A stretch of 64,000 nt of DNA. Source: Roseiarcus sp963806935 (GTDB lineage: Bacteria > Pseudomonadota > Alphaproteobacteria > Rhizobiales > Beijerinckiaceae). The position numbers were made by a program, and so were the translations under genes. The notes under the pieces are model-generated. The model had not been told where the DNA came from. It did no database searches and saw only the letters and a program-made list of their open reading frames with translations. The stretch covers positions 248,001 through 312,000 of the forward strand of contig CAWEAT010000002.1 in the NCBI GenBank assembly GCA_963806935.1, written 5' to 3'. Each line of letters begins with the position of its first letter. Positions within the stretch are counted from its first letter, which is position 1. Positions 18,465 to 28,054 of this stretch are shown here, in pieces.

Positions 18465-19463
18465 ATGACGCCATTATCCATCCTCGAACTTGTCCGCGTC
18501 ACGCAGGAGACCGACGCCCGCGGCGCGCTCGACAACGCCCGGGACCTCGCCGCCCATGCGGAAGCGTGGGGCTATCGCCGCATCTGGGTGGCCGAGCATC
18601 ACAACATGCCGGGGATCGCGAGCGCCGCGACGTCGGTCGTGCTCGCCCACCTCGCCGAGGGCACCACGACCATCCGGGTCGGCGCGGGCGGCATCATGCT
18701 GCCGAACCATGCGCCCTATGTCATAGCCGAGCAGTTCGGAACGCTGGCGCGGCTCTTTCCCGGCCGCGTCGACCTCGGACTCGGCCGCGCCCCGGGCACG
18801 GACCAGTTCACGCTGCGCGCTTTGCGACGTCCGCCGGAGGCCGCCGAGACCTTTCCCCAGGACGTCCTCGAACTGCAGGCGTTCCTCGCCCCGGCCGCTC
18901 CCGGCCAGCGCATCCAGGCGGTGCCGGCGGCAGGAACGGAGGTGCCGCTCTGGATCCTCGGCTCGAGCCATTTCGGCGCGATGCTCGCCGCCGAGCTTGG
19001 CCTTCCCTACTCGTTCGCATCCCATTTCGCGCCCGACCTGCTCATTCCCGCGCTTGAGATTTATCGCGCGCGCTTCAAGCCGTCGGCGCAACTCGACCGG
19101 CCCTTTGCAATGGTCGGCGTCAACATCATCGCCGCCGACAGCGACGACGAGGCGCGCCGCCTCGCCACGACCCAGCAAATGTCGTTCGCCAACATCTTTC
19201 GCGGTGCGCGCGGCTTGAGCCAGCCGCCGATCGACGACATTGAGAGCTATTGGTCGCCGATCGAGAAGGCGCAGGCGACAAGAATGCTCGCCCGCTCGAT
19301 CGTCGGCTCGCCCGAGACGGTCCGCGCCGGCATCGAGGCGCTGGTCGCGGAAACCGGAGCGGATGAACTGATTGTCGTCTCCGACGTCTACGAGCATCGT
19401 GCGCGACTGCGCTCGTTCGAGCTTATCGCGGAAGCCGCTCGAACGACCCGCGCTAAAGCATGA
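18465..19463 (+). CDS. Luciferase-like (LLM class) flavin-dependent oxidoreductase
   Basis: The 332-residue protein has the bacterial luciferase-like TIM-barrel fold. Its N-terminal segment SILELVRVTQETDARGALDN and the blocks GYRRIWVAEHHNMPGIASAA, RVGAGGIMLPNHAPYVIAEQFGTL and RVDLGLGRAPGTDQFTLRALRR are those of the MsnO8/YhbW-like subgroup, which uses FMN or F420-like reduced flavin. The substrate is unknown; members are often called alkane or general LLM oxidoreductases. It stands alone, with a dispersed repeat downstream and the small secreted protein gene divergent upstream. Confidence 0.9.
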   Translation: MTPLSILELVRVTQETDARGALDNARDLAAHAEAWGYRRIWVAEHHNMPGIASAATSVVLAHLAEGTTTIRVGAGGIMLPNHAPYVIAEQFGTLARLFPGRVDLGLGRAPGTDQFTLRALRRPPEAAETFPQDVLELQAFLAPAAPGQRIQAVPAAGTEVPLWILGSSHFGAMLAAELGLPYSFASHFAPDLLIPALEIYRARFKPSAQLDRPFAMVGVNIIAADSDDEARRLATTQQMSFANIFRGARGLSQPPIDDIESYWSPIEKAQATRMLARSIVGSPETVRAGIEALVAETGADELIVVSDVYEHRARLRSFELIAEAARTTRAKA

Positions 19464-19487
19464 TGCGATTTGTTGGAACCAGAGCTC

Positions 19488-19614
19488 CGTCATTGCGAGC
19501 GAAGCGAAGCAATCCAGGGGACGTCGGACGCCCTGCGTTCCATGGATCGCCACGTCGCGATCGCCCTTCGAAAGACGGGCGTCTTGCGACGCCCTATGGC
19601 TCCTCGCGATGACA
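19488..19614. repeat. Dispersed intergenic inverted repeat of the CATTGCGAGCGAAGCG type
   Basis: The outer arms are GTCATTGCGAG at the left end and CTCGCGATGAC at the right end, which pair in ten of eleven positions. Between them are GAAGCGAAGCAATCCAG and a matching GGATCG block. I recall units of this kind scattered in many copies between genes of Hyphomicrobiales. It lies between convergent genes and could also fold as a terminator-like structure. Confidence 0.7.
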
Positions 19615-19699
19615 AATCCACGACAACGCATCAGGGGCAGCGGGGCGAGAGGCAAAAAGCCGATCGCGCAACTGTATCTCGCTCATCATCGAGCACCTT

Positions 19700-20656
19700 T
19701 CACTGAAGGGGCGAACCCGCTGCCTTCCGCCGCGCCGCCGCCACCATGACGGCGACCGCGCAAGACGCGAGGCGGCTCAGCAGCGAGTCCGCGCGGCTCG
19801 TCAGAATGATCGGCACGCGCGCGCCGAGCACAATTCCCGCGGCGTCGGCCCCGGCCAGGAACGAAAGGCTCTTGGCCAGCATATTGCCGGCTTCGAGGTC
19901 GGGAACCACGAGCACGTTCGCGCGCCCGGCGACGGGAGATACGATCTTCTTGATCGCCGCCGCCTCCGGACTGATCGCATTGTCGAGCGCTAGCGGTCCA
20001 TCGAGCAGCGCCCCGGTGATCTGACCGCGCTCCGCCATTTTGCATAAGGCAGCGGCCTCTATCGTCGACGGCACCTTCGCCGTTACGGTCTCCATAGCGC
20101 TCAGGATCGCCACACGCACCTCTGCCGCGCCCATCGCATGCGCGAGATCGATGGCGTTCTGAATGATGTCGACTTTGGCCTCAAAATCGGGAGCGATATT
20201 GACTGCCGCATCGGTGATTATGAGCGGCTCCGGATGTCCCGGCACGTCCATGATGAAACAGTGGCTGATCCGGCGCTCGGTTCGAATGCCGCCTTCCCGC
20301 GCCACCACCGCGCCCATGAGTTCGTCGGTGTGGAGGCTGCCCTTCATCAGCGCCTCCACTCGGCCGGCCGTAACGAGACCCACGGCTTTCGCCGCCGAAT
20401 CATGACTGTGCGCCGATTCGACAAGCTCGAAGGAGCTGATATCGAGCCCGGCGTCTCTCGCCGCGTTTTGAATGCGCTCCCGCGGGCCGACAAGGATCGG
20501 CTCGATCAACCCGAGTTTGTGAGCTTCGATGGCTCCGCGCAGCGAAACCTCGTCGCAAGGGTGCGCGACGGCGACCTTGATCCTCGTCTGACGCTGCGCG
20601 GCGGCGATCAGGCGCTTGTATTTCTCGCCGCCTGCGGGCTTCGGCTCCCCGCCCAT
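19700..20656 (-). CDS. Phosphate acetyl/butyryltransferase family protein
   Basis: The 318-residue product belongs to the PTA_PTB family (often annotated as bifunctional enoyl-CoA hydratase/phosphate acetyltransferase), which exchanges CoA and phosphate on acetyl or butyryl groups. Family blocks include VAVAHPCDEVSLRGAIEAHK, GLIEPILVGPRERI, ALMKGSLHTDELMGAVV, GHPEPLIITDAAVNIAPDF and GALLDGPLALDNAISPEAA. The ATG at 20656 has GAGGAGCTG ahead of it. It follows the DUF3141 gene with almost no gap, so the two form one transcription unit. DUF3141 proteins are related to polyhydroxyalkanoate synthase/depolymerase folds, so a link to storage polymer or acyl-CoA metabolism is plausible. No acetate kinase is adjacent in the window. 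Confidence 0.88.
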   Translation of the reverse strand: MGGEPKPAGGEKYKRLIAAAQRQTRIKVAVAHPCDEVSLRGAIEAHKLGLIEPILVGPRERIQNAARDAGLDISSFELVESAHSHDSAAKAVGLVTAGRVEALMKGSLHTDELMGAVVAREGGIRTERRISHCFIMDVPGHPEPLIITDAAVNIAPDFEAKVDIIQNAIDLAHAMGAAEVRVAILSAMETVTAKVPSTIEAAALCKMAERGQITGALLDGPLALDNAISPEAAAIKKIVSPVAGRANVLVVPDLEAGNMLAKSLSFLAGADAAGIVLGARVPIILTSRADSLLSRLASCAVAVMVAAARRKAAGSPLQ

Positions 20657-20659
20657 CGT

Positions 20660-21196
20660 TCAGCTCCTCGCCTGAGCATTTACGAGTTTGACGCCGAGCA
20701 CCTTCTCGACTCGAATGACACGGCCCTTTTCCTCCTTGGTCAGAGGTCCCGGCGCAACCAGGAGCGCTCGCAGGGCGTCCAGCGCCGCATCGGACTCAGG
20801 CTCGCCGGGATGGAGGAGCCTCGGCAGCGCCGTGATTGCGCGTTCTTCATCGAGCAGGACCAGCTGAAGTTGCTCCCTCGCCATCTCCCTGAACTGGGAA
20901 AGAGTGAGCTGTCTGTTCGCCTTTCTCGTGTCGCGGATGATCTTCAGCATGCGAAAGCCGCGCTCGTCAGCCGCGCCGTCAGGCCTGCGGGTGTAGATCA
21001 GCGCGCGAAGCGCGCCTTCGTCGGCGCCGCCTGCTTCGTAGCGGTGATCGAGCGCGTTCCGGAGCTCGGCTGCAGCTCTCTCCCGGCCGAGATCGCGCTC
21101 AATGTGACGCGGAACCACGTCCGGCTCGGCCATGAGGCCGGCTGCAGCCTGGATGAGCGGCGATCCGTAGACGTTGACGAACGCCGCTTCAGTCAT
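20660..21196 (-). CDS. C-terminal part of a DUF3141 protein, probably separated by a frameshift
   Basis: This 178-residue frame starts at MTEAAFVNVYGSPLIQAAAG and is helical, with LTLSQFREMAREQLQLVLLD near the middle. It reads as the natural continuation of the DUF3141 protein encoded just upstream: removing one G from the GGGG run (cccc at 21211-21214 on the plus strand) would join the two as CLEFDREIRDAMTEAAF. If it is a separate gene, its start at 21196 could use AGGGGAG about a dozen bases ahead. The stop is three bases before the phosphotransferase gene, consistent with one operon. Confidence 0.65.
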   Translation of the reverse strand: MTEAAFVNVYGSPLIQAAAGLMAEPDVVPRHIERDLGRERAAAELRNALDHRYEAGGADEGALRALIYTRRPDGAADERGFRMLKIIRDTRKANRQLTLSQFREMAREQLQLVLLDEERAITALPRLLHPGEPESDAALDALRALLVAPGPLTKEEKGRVIRVEKVLGVKLVNAQARS

Positions 21197-21200
21197 CGCA

Positions 21201-22859
21201 TCACGAATCTCCCCTATCGAACTCGAGACAGGTCGTGATCCAGTTTGAGGCTTCCTTCTCAAGCGCCAGGAACGGGTTGTCGGGGCTCACGGGCTTGCGG
21301 TTCAGGCGCGCTTCGGCCGCGATCGCTTTGACCGGCCCCATGAACGGGTTCTCATCGGAGAAAATCCGGAACCTGAATCGATGCGGATGCAACCGACGCA
21401 GCGCGTCGGCCATCTGCTCCGTCATCATGGCGCGGATCCACGGTTGCGCGAAGGCGCGATAGAGGCCGAGATTGACCTCCGAAACGCGCGCGACTGCAGC
21501 GAAGCGCTTCTCGTCGTCCGCGCTATTGACGCCGAAAGCACGGATGTCGTCGAGCGTCCGGGCTTCGAGACGGAAGAGATACTTGCCTTCGATGAGCTGC
21601 CGGTTTTCGGTCTCGTCCGTGACCTCGACGATCGTGGCTTCATAAAGCCCGGGCGGCATCGTTTCGATCATCTCCATGCACGAGACGAACTCACGATGCT
21701 CCTTCAACGCGACATTGCCGGAGACGAAGATGCCGAGATGTCCGATCGTGTGGTGCAGCGAGTAAACGATGGTCTGGCCGTTAGCGACGATTTCATTGAC
21801 GTTGTCGTAGAGGTCGAGAATCCAGTCGAGCGCCTGTTGAGGCGGCGTGATGTTGTCGCCCCAGGAACAGAAGCAGACGATCGGCGACTTGATATTTCTG
21901 AGGTCGATCCGGAGCCCGTCGGAGGCGCGAATCTGGCCGGTCGAAAGCTTGTTGCCGACGAACAGATTGTCGACGATCCATTGCATTTCGCCGGCGTTGG
22001 TGAGAACCGGACTGCCCCACCAGGTTTCGAACGACAGGAAGCGCTCCTTCTCCGTGTCGACCTTTGAGTAGACGTTGTATTCCTTGGTCCAGAAGGTGTT
22101 GGCGAGGTTGCCGAGCTCGAAGTTCGCCACGAGGTTCGCGCCGTCGAACTTGCCGGCGCCGAGGTCTCCCGAAAGCGCGGTGAGCCAGGTTCCGCCGAGC
22201 ACGCCGCCGAGGTATCGCATCGGGTTCTTGCCGCGGACCCCGGCCCAATACGAGAGCGGCGAGCCGACCACCAGGATCGGTCCCATCAGATCCGGGCGGC
22301 TCGCCGCTGTCATCATGGTTTGCCAGCCTGCCTGGCAATTGGCGATGACGATCGGCTTGCCCTCGGCCTTTGGATGCCTGCGCGCCACTTCTTCGATAAA
22401 GAGGGCTTCCGCGCGGCAGACGTCCTCGATCGTCTGGCCCGGCATCGGCTCCGGCGAGAAACCAATGAAATAGCAGGGGTGGCCGGCGCGGGTCGCGACC
22501 CCGATCTCGCTGTCCGGCTTCATGCCTCCAATGCCCGGCCCGTGACCGGCGCGCGGATCGACCACGACGATTGGCGGTTTTAAGGGATCGATGGCCGCGC
22601 CGTCGGGTGGAATAATGCTGACGAGTCCATAGTTGACCGGGCGCTCAAGTTTGCGCCCGTCAAGGACAAGCTCGGAGCCGAAGTTCAGGACATTGGGTAC
22701 TTCCTTGGCCGCCTGCGCCAGATGAATGTTCCCGCGCTCGTTCAGAGCCTCAAGGGTTAGGAAGCTCCGCTGCCATGCATCCGTCCAGTACTCCGCGGCC
22801 GCGTCAATCGCGGACTGACTCTTTGCCTTGATGTCGGTCTCAGTGTGTGTCGTATCCAT
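21201..22859 (-). CDS. DUF3141 domain protein (alpha/beta-hydrolase, PHA-synthase-like)
   Basis: The 552-residue product matches DUF3141 proteins, which have an alpha/beta-hydrolase fold similar to polyhydroxyalkanoate synthases. Visible blocks are PPIVVVDPRAGHGPGIGGMK, the nucleophile-elbow-like IVIANCQAGWQTMMTAA (Cys in the nucleophile position), CFCSWGDNITPPQQALDWI with the acid, and LHHTIGHLGIFVSGNVALKEH with the His. The start ATG at 22859 was chosen over an upstream in-frame start without support. The frame ends early relative to my memory of family length, and its C-terminal continuation lies in the next frame. It shares orientation with the exporter operon upstream, with a gap of about 50 bases. 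Confidence 0.85.
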   Translation of the reverse strand: MDTTHTETDIKAKSQSAIDAAAEYWTDAWQRSFLTLEALNERGNIHLAQAAKEVPNVLNFGSELVLDGRKLERPVNYGLVSIIPPDGAAIDPLKPPIVVVDPRAGHGPGIGGMKPDSEIGVATRAGHPCYFIGFSPEPMPGQTIEDVCRAEALFIEEVARRHPKAEGKPIVIANCQAGWQTMMTAASRPDLMGPILVVGSPLSYWAGVRGKNPMRYLGGVLGGTWLTALSGDLGAGKFDGANLVANFELGNLANTFWTKEYNVYSKVDTEKERFLSFETWWGSPVLTNAGEMQWIVDNLFVGNKLSTGQIRASDGLRIDLRNIKSPIVCFCSWGDNITPPQQALDWILDLYDNVNEIVANGQTIVYSLHHTIGHLGIFVSGNVALKEHREFVSCMEMIETMPPGLYEATIVEVTDETENRQLIEGKYLFRLEARTLDDIRAFGVNSADDEKRFAAVARVSEVNLGLYRAFAQPWIRAMMTEQMADALRRLHPHRFRFRIFSDENPFMGPVKAIAAEARLNRKPVSPDNPFLALEKEASNWITTCLEFDRGDS

Positions 22860-22908
22860 CGTCAAAAGCCTCGCGCTGGATGTTGTCGGGCATGAAAGTC
22901 CTTGGTCC

Positions 22909-24057
22909 CTATTGAAGGACGACAAGCGTCTTGCGGAAGCGGACTCCGGAGATGACGAAGTACACCGCGCTGATGATCGCCATGACGAGCAGCTCGGGCC
23001 AGACGATATCGAGGCCGGCCGCCCGGTACAGGACTGCCTGGGAGAAGCTGACGAAATGCGGCGTGGGAAAGATTTGCATGGCTCCCTGCAGCCAGACCGG
23101 CATGGTCTCCATTGGCGTCGCGGAGCCGGACAGCATTTGCAGGATGACGAGGACGGGGATCACCAGGAGCCCGAACTGCCCCATCGAGGTCGTGAACGTT
23201 GCAAGCAGAATGCCCATCGACGTGACTGAAAACGCGTAGACGACAGCGCCGAACATGAACAGAACGAGCGAGCCGGCGATGGGGACGTCGAGCCACAATT
23301 GCACGATCAGTTTCACTGAGAGATACGCCGCGACCAGGATCACCAGGCCGTTCGCCCAAATCTTCGAGAGCATGATCTCGCTCGGCGCAACCGGCATCGC
23401 CAGGAGATGCTCGATCGTCCCGTGCTCGCGCTCCCGAATGAGCGCGGCGCCGGTCAGGATCACCGAAAGCATGGTGATGTTGTTGATCACCTGCATCACC
23501 GAATTGAACCACTCCGACTTGAGATTGGGATTGAACATGACGCGAACGGTGAAGTTCAGGGGCTGAACTTCAGTTCCGCTGGGCGTCGTCGGAGTTCCGG
23601 CGGCACGCGTGGCATAGGTCTGGACCACTTGATTGACGATTTGCTGCAGATAGGCGCCGCCGTTGCCGGCTTGGGCGACCGCCGTCGCATCCATGTTGAT
23701 CTGGATGCTGGGATATCGCATCGAAATGACGTCCTGCTCGAACTTGGGCGGGATCTCGATCACGAACACGTAACGGCCGGCGTCCATCGACGGACCGATT
23801 TCCGTCGCCGGGATTTCGACGGGGGGTCGGAAGAAAGGCGGAAGAATCGATTGCCGGATCAGCCGAGAAAGCTCGGAACGGTCCTCATCGACAATGGCGG
23901 TGGATACGTGATCGACCTCGGTCTTGGCCCCGGTGGCCACGGCGTAGACCGCGTAACTGAAGGTATAGACTGTCAGCGCCAGGAGGATCGGGTCGGCGCG
24001 GATGCTGTTGAGCTCCTTCAAGCCGAGCGCGAGGATATGGAGCAGTTTCCTGAGCAC
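22909..24057 (-). CDS. ABC-2 type transporter permease (YhhJ-like)
   Basis: The 382-residue permease has one N-terminal membrane helix, a large extracytoplasmic domain of about 150 residues (RSELSRLIRQSILPPFFRPP ... QINMDATAVAQAGNGG) and five C-terminal helices with the ABC-2 signature IREREHGTIEHLLAMPVAPSEIMLSKI. It pairs with the fused ATPase/permease gene whose end it touches, and together with the HlyD gene they form an exporter like YhiI-RbbA-YhhJ of E. coli. Such exporters have been tied to drug efflux, but the substrate here is unknown. Confidence 0.9.
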   Translation of the reverse strand: MLRKLLHILALGLKELNSIRADPILLALTVYTFSYAVYAVATGAKTEVDHVSTAIVDEDRSELSRLIRQSILPPFFRPPVEIPATEIGPSMDAGRYVFVIEIPPKFEQDVISMRYPSIQINMDATAVAQAGNGGAYLQQIVNQVVQTYATRAAGTPTTPSGTEVQPLNFTVRVMFNPNLKSEWFNSVMQVINNITMLSVILTGAALIREREHGTIEHLLAMPVAPSEIMLSKIWANGLVILVAAYLSVKLIVQLWLDVPIAGSLVLFMFGAVVYAFSVTSMGILLATFTTSMGQFGLLVIPVLVILQMLSGSATPMETMPVWLQGAMQIFPTPHFVSFSQAVLYRAAGLDIVWPELLVMAIISAVYFVISGVRFRKTLVVLQ

Positions 24058-26835
24058 TCAGGCCTCCTGTTTCCGGAGCACGAGCGCGGCCACGCCGATG
24101 TAAAGGACGGTGAATCCGGCCAGCGCCAGGTGATTGGGCCAGAGCTCGGCAAACCCGAGACCCTTGGTGAAGGCGCCGACGCTGATCTGCTGGAACCATG
24201 AGGCCGGGAACGCGAGACCGATGGCGCGCCCGGCCCCCGAGAGGGACGAGACCGGAACGAGCAGGCCGGAGAAGCTGGCCGTGGGAATGAGCGCAATGCA
24301 GGTTGTGCCGAATATCGCGGCCACCTGCGTCTTAACGAAGGTCGAAACCAAAAGGCCGAACCCGGTCGCCGCGAGTACGCAGAGGAGTCCGCCGGCGATC
24401 AGCGCCGCCCAGGAGCCCTTGACCGGCACGCCGAACACGAAGATCGCCAGGAGAACGAGCGTGGCGAAGCTCGAGAGACCGATGACCACGTAAGGAAGCT
24501 GCTTGCCGAGGAGAAATTCGAAGCGCGTCACCGGAGTCGAGCGGAAATTGGCGATCGAGCCCGTCTCCACCTCGCGCACGACGCCAAGCGCCGTCATGAT
24601 CGCAGGAATGAGGATGAGCATCACCATGATCGTGCTGGGCACTTCGGAATAGATGCTCTTGAACGACTGATTGTAGCGGTAGCGCTCCTCGATATTGACC
24701 AGCGAAAACGACGAGGGCTTGCCGGTAAGCCGCGCCGACAAATCGGCGAGGTAACTTTGCATGACGCCCCCGAGATAGCTGCGCGTCGTCTCGGCCCGGA
24801 ACGGCATGTCGCCGCTGATCCAGGCGCCAATCTCGGGCGTCTGTTGAGTGATCAGGTCGTGCCCAAAGCTTGTCGGCACCTCGACGGCGAATTTCAGATC
24901 GCCGCTGCGTAGCCCCGACACGATCTGATCGGCGGCCGCGAGGTTGGGCTTCCGGTCGAAGTATTTCTGGTTTTCGAAGCTGTCCAGAAACTGCCGGCTC
25001 TCAAGCGACCGGTCCTGATCGAAAGCCGCCCAGCGCAGATGCTCGACGTCGAACGAGATGCCGTAGCCGATCGCGAACATCAGGATGATTGGATTTATGA
25101 TTGCAAAGGTTATGCGCACCGGGTCGCGCATGATCTCCACCGCCTCCCGGCGCGCGTAGGCCCAGAGCCGGCCAATGCTGAAGCCGCCCGCGCTCGCCAT
25201 CGGCGGCGTGGGGAGCTTGGCCTCTGGCGCGGGCTCTGGTTCGGTGGATTTCTGTTCCTTATGGGCCAAGCCGGCCGCGTCCTCAAGAAAGCCGATGAAC
25301 GCCGCTTCGAGCGACTTCGCGTGGCGGGCCTCAATCAGCTCCGGCGGCGTGCCCGCAGCCAGGACCTTGCCGGAGTGCATGAGTGAGATGCGATCGCAGC
25401 GCATCGCCTCGTTCATGAAGTGCGTGGAGAGAAAGATCGTCACCCCATCGTTGCGGGAGAGCGCGATCAGGTATTCCCAGAACTGGTCGCGGGCGACCGG
25501 ATCGACGCCGGACGTCGGCTCGTCCAGAATCAGCATCTCGGGGCGGTGCTGGATGGCCACCGCCAATTGCAGGCGCTGACGGATGCCGAGCGGCAAGCTT
25601 TCCGGCTCGACGTCCGCCACCTCCTTGAGCCCGAACCGGTCAAGCATCTCGTCGACGCGCTTGCCGCGCTCGGCGACGGGGAGATCAAAGAGCTTGGCGT
25701 GGAGCTCGAGGTTCTTCCGGACCGAGAGCTCGCCATAGAGCGAAAACGCCTGCGACATGTACCCGACGCGCCGGCGCATCTCCATGTCTTCCTCGCCGCT
25801 CACCGGCTCGCCGAATAGCTTGGCCGTGCCTGAGGTCGGCGGCAAAAGCCCGGTCAGCATCTTCATGGTGGTGGACTTGCCGCAGCCATTCGAGCCGAGA
25901 AAGCCGAAGATCTCTCCCTTCCCGATGCGAAAGCTCACATGGTCAACTGCGGTGAACGCGCCGAACTGCTTGGTGAGCCCGTCAGCTTCGATCGCCGGCA
26001 TTCCGCCGTCATGCTTCAGCGGCGGAATCTCGATCGCCTTGTGACCTTTGCGCTTTTCTTCGGGCAGCAGCGAGATGAACGCCGTCTCGAGGTCTTTGGC
26101 GCCGGTGTGGTCCTTGATCTCCGCCGGCGAGCCCATCGCGATCACATGGCCCCCGTCCATGGCCGCGAGCCAGGCGTACTGCTCCGCCTCGTCCATGTAG
26201 GCCGTCGCGACTACCACGCTCATCTGCGGCCGGCGCGCACGGATGCGGTCGATCAGCTCCCAGAACTGCCGCCGCGAGAGCGGGTCGACGCCGGTCGTCG
26301 GCTCGTCGAGAATGAGGAGATCGGGATCGTGAATCAGCGCGCAACAGAGCGACAGCTTCTGCTTCATGCCGCCCGAGAGTTTGCCGGCGGGGCGCGCGAG
26401 GAAAGGGTCGAGGCCCGTCGACCGGGTCAGATCGTCGATGCGCGCCTTCCGCTCCGCCTCGCCCTGGCCAAACAGGCGGCCGATGAAGTCGAGATTCTCG
26501 AACACGCTGAGCGTAGGGTAAAGGTTGCGCCCGAGGCCTTGCGGCATATAGGCGATGCGGGCGAAGCAGTCCTGCCGGAACGCGGCGTCCCTCAGGTCGC
26601 CGCCCAACGCCTTCACGTCCCCGGTCTGAATCTTGCGCACGCCGGCGATCAGCCCCAGCAAAGTCGATTTGCCGACGCCGTCCGGACCGATGAGTCCGGT
26701 CATCCGGCCCGCCGGGATCGCAAGCGTGACGTTGTCGAGCGCGACCGTCTTGCCGTAGCAATGCGTCACGCCCGTAAGCGAGGCGGCGACCGAGGCGACT
26801 TCCTGCCGCCTTTCCGTCTCGAGGAGCACAGTCAT
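24058..26835 (-). CDS. Fused ABC exporter: two ATPase domains plus ABC-2 permease (RbbA/YhiH-like)
   Basis: This 925-residue protein has two complete nucleotide-binding domains followed by a permease half. The first domain has Walker A GPDGVGKSTLLGLI, signature KLSGGMKQKLSLCCAL and Walker B DLLILDEPTTGVDP; the second has GSNGCGKSTTMKMLTG, signature LPLGIRQRLQLAVAI and MLILDEPTSGVDP. The C-terminal half (about 550-925) has an ABC-2 permease layout with a large outside loop and the block GVVREVETGSIANFRSTPVTRFEFLLGKQLPYV. This is the arrangement of RbbA/YhiH. It directly follows the HlyD-family gene, 12 bases apart, and its stop abuts the next permease gene. Confidence 0.94.
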   Translation of the reverse strand: MTVLLETERRQEVASVAASLTGVTHCYGKTVALDNVTLAIPAGRMTGLIGPDGVGKSTLLGLIAGVRKIQTGDVKALGGDLRDAAFRQDCFARIAYMPQGLGRNLYPTLSVFENLDFIGRLFGQGEAERKARIDDLTRSTGLDPFLARPAGKLSGGMKQKLSLCCALIHDPDLLILDEPTTGVDPLSRRQFWELIDRIRARRPQMSVVVATAYMDEAEQYAWLAAMDGGHVIAMGSPAEIKDHTGAKDLETAFISLLPEEKRKGHKAIEIPPLKHDGGMPAIEADGLTKQFGAFTAVDHVSFRIGKGEIFGFLGSNGCGKSTTMKMLTGLLPPTSGTAKLFGEPVSGEEDMEMRRRVGYMSQAFSLYGELSVRKNLELHAKLFDLPVAERGKRVDEMLDRFGLKEVADVEPESLPLGIRQRLQLAVAIQHRPEMLILDEPTSGVDPVARDQFWEYLIALSRNDGVTIFLSTHFMNEAMRCDRISLMHSGKVLAAGTPPELIEARHAKSLEAAFIGFLEDAAGLAHKEQKSTEPEPAPEAKLPTPPMASAGGFSIGRLWAYARREAVEIMRDPVRITFAIINPIILMFAIGYGISFDVEHLRWAAFDQDRSLESRQFLDSFENQKYFDRKPNLAAADQIVSGLRSGDLKFAVEVPTSFGHDLITQQTPEIGAWISGDMPFRAETTRSYLGGVMQSYLADLSARLTGKPSSFSLVNIEERYRYNQSFKSIYSEVPSTIMVMLILIPAIMTALGVVREVETGSIANFRSTPVTRFEFLLGKQLPYVVIGLSSFATLVLLAIFVFGVPVKGSWAALIAGGLLCVLAATGFGLLVSTFVKTQVAAIFGTTCIALIPTASFSGLLVPVSSLSGAGRAIGLAFPASWFQQISVGAFTKGLGFAELWPNHLALAGFTVLYIGVAALVLRKQEA

Positions 26836-26847
26836 CGTCGCGGCGGC

Positions 26848-27861
26848 CTATTGGCCGGCCTGCTCGGAGGGCGGCAGCTTGACCGCCAGCTCGGAAGGCC
26901 ATTCGACGGCAGGATCGAGCCTCACGTAGGCGACAGCCCGCAGGCCCGACTTGATCTGCTCCTCCATGCCTTTGAGAACGCCGGGCGGCTTTTGCAGCTT
27001 GACACGAAAGACAAGCTGCTCGCGTTCCGATTGGACCTCGACCGTCTTGGGGGTGAATTGCGACTCAGGCGCCACGAACGAGACCGAGGCGGGAAAAACG
27101 TATTCCGGGTAGGCGTCCACGACGAGGCGCGAGGCGTCGGGGTCACTCCCGACTTTGAGCCTGCCAGCCTGCTGCGCCGGAAGGAATACGGTCGTGTAGA
27201 CGTCCGCAAGATCGATCACCGTTGCGATCTTGCCGCCTGGCGGAAGCACCGCCCCCGGCTCGACCAGGCGATACTGCACCCGGCCTTGAACCGGCGACTT
27301 GATGGTTAAGTCGTTGATCACCGCCTGGAGCTCTTCGACTCTCGCGTCTGCGGTCTTGACAGTCGCGCGAGCCTCGTCGACTTGCGACTGGGCCGCCTTG
27401 AGCGCCGCGTCGGCGCTCTTCAGTTGCTGATTGCGCTGATCGAGAATTTCGTGGGTTGACCAACCTTTGGTGACGAGCGTCGTCGTGCGTCGGAGCTCCT
27501 CGTTTGCGAATTCGAGTTGAGCTTCGTCGCTTGCGACCGACGCCTGGCGGGTGACGAGCGTTTGGCGGGCGAGCTCGGCCGACGCCTGCGCCTGATGCAG
27601 TTGGGCGCCGGTTTCGGAGGTATCAATCCGGGCAACCACCTCGCCGGGAGAAACGAGGTCGCCCTCATGCGGGACTATCTCGATGACGCGGCCGGGTATC
27701 TTCGTCGAGATATCGACCTGCGTCGCTTCGACCCGACCGTTGATGCTGACGATGCCCGCAGGCAGACCCGGCGGCTTGAGTTTCAGCCACGCGTAGTAAC
27801 CAGCCCCAGCGGCTACAAGAACTATCACCGCTGCAATAAACAGCTTCCCGAAGCGTTTCAT
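26848..27861 (-). CDS. HlyD-family periplasmic adaptor of an ABC exporter
   Basis: The 337-residue membrane fusion protein begins with one membrane anchor (KLFIAAVIVLVAAGAGYYAW), then a barrel-sandwich domain (GRVEATQVDISTKIPGRVIEI, GDLVSPGEVVARID), a long coiled coil from about 80 to 180 rich in Gln, Ala and Glu, and the second lipoyl half (LTIKSPVQGRVQYRLVEPGAVLPPGG). It is the first gene of the three-gene exporter and resembles E. coli YhiI. The adaptor would link the inner-membrane ABC pump to an outer-membrane channel, which is not encoded here. A palindrome matching the aromatic-cluster operator lies about 195 bases upstream. Confidence 0.92.
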   Translation of the reverse strand: MKRFGKLFIAAVIVLVAAGAGYYAWLKLKPPGLPAGIVSINGRVEATQVDISTKIPGRVIEIVPHEGDLVSPGEVVARIDTSETGAQLHQAQASAELARQTLVTRQASVASDEAQLEFANEELRRTTTLVTKGWSTHEILDQRNQQLKSADAALKAAQSQVDEARATVKTADARVEELQAVINDLTIKSPVQGRVQYRLVEPGAVLPPGGKIATVIDLADVYTTVFLPAQQAGRLKVGSDPDASRLVVDAYPEYVFPASVSFVAPESQFTPKTVEVQSEREQLVFRVKLQKPPGVLKGMEEQIKSGLRAVAYVRLDPAVEWPSELAVKLPPSEQAGQ

Positions 27862-28054
27862 TGTGGCGCCTGTCTGTGTCGTAGAATTCTTATGCCGTTC
27901 GTCGGCCCAGGATCGACACTTCCGTCCTGTGGGTCAGCAGGTCGCGCTTATTAGAGCGCGCGCGCCCAATTTTTCCTTGACCTGAGTCAACCCTCACTCC
28001 TGGAGGTAAGCCGTCCGGCGCGGCCAACCGACGATCGCGGCCAGCCATAGATTT

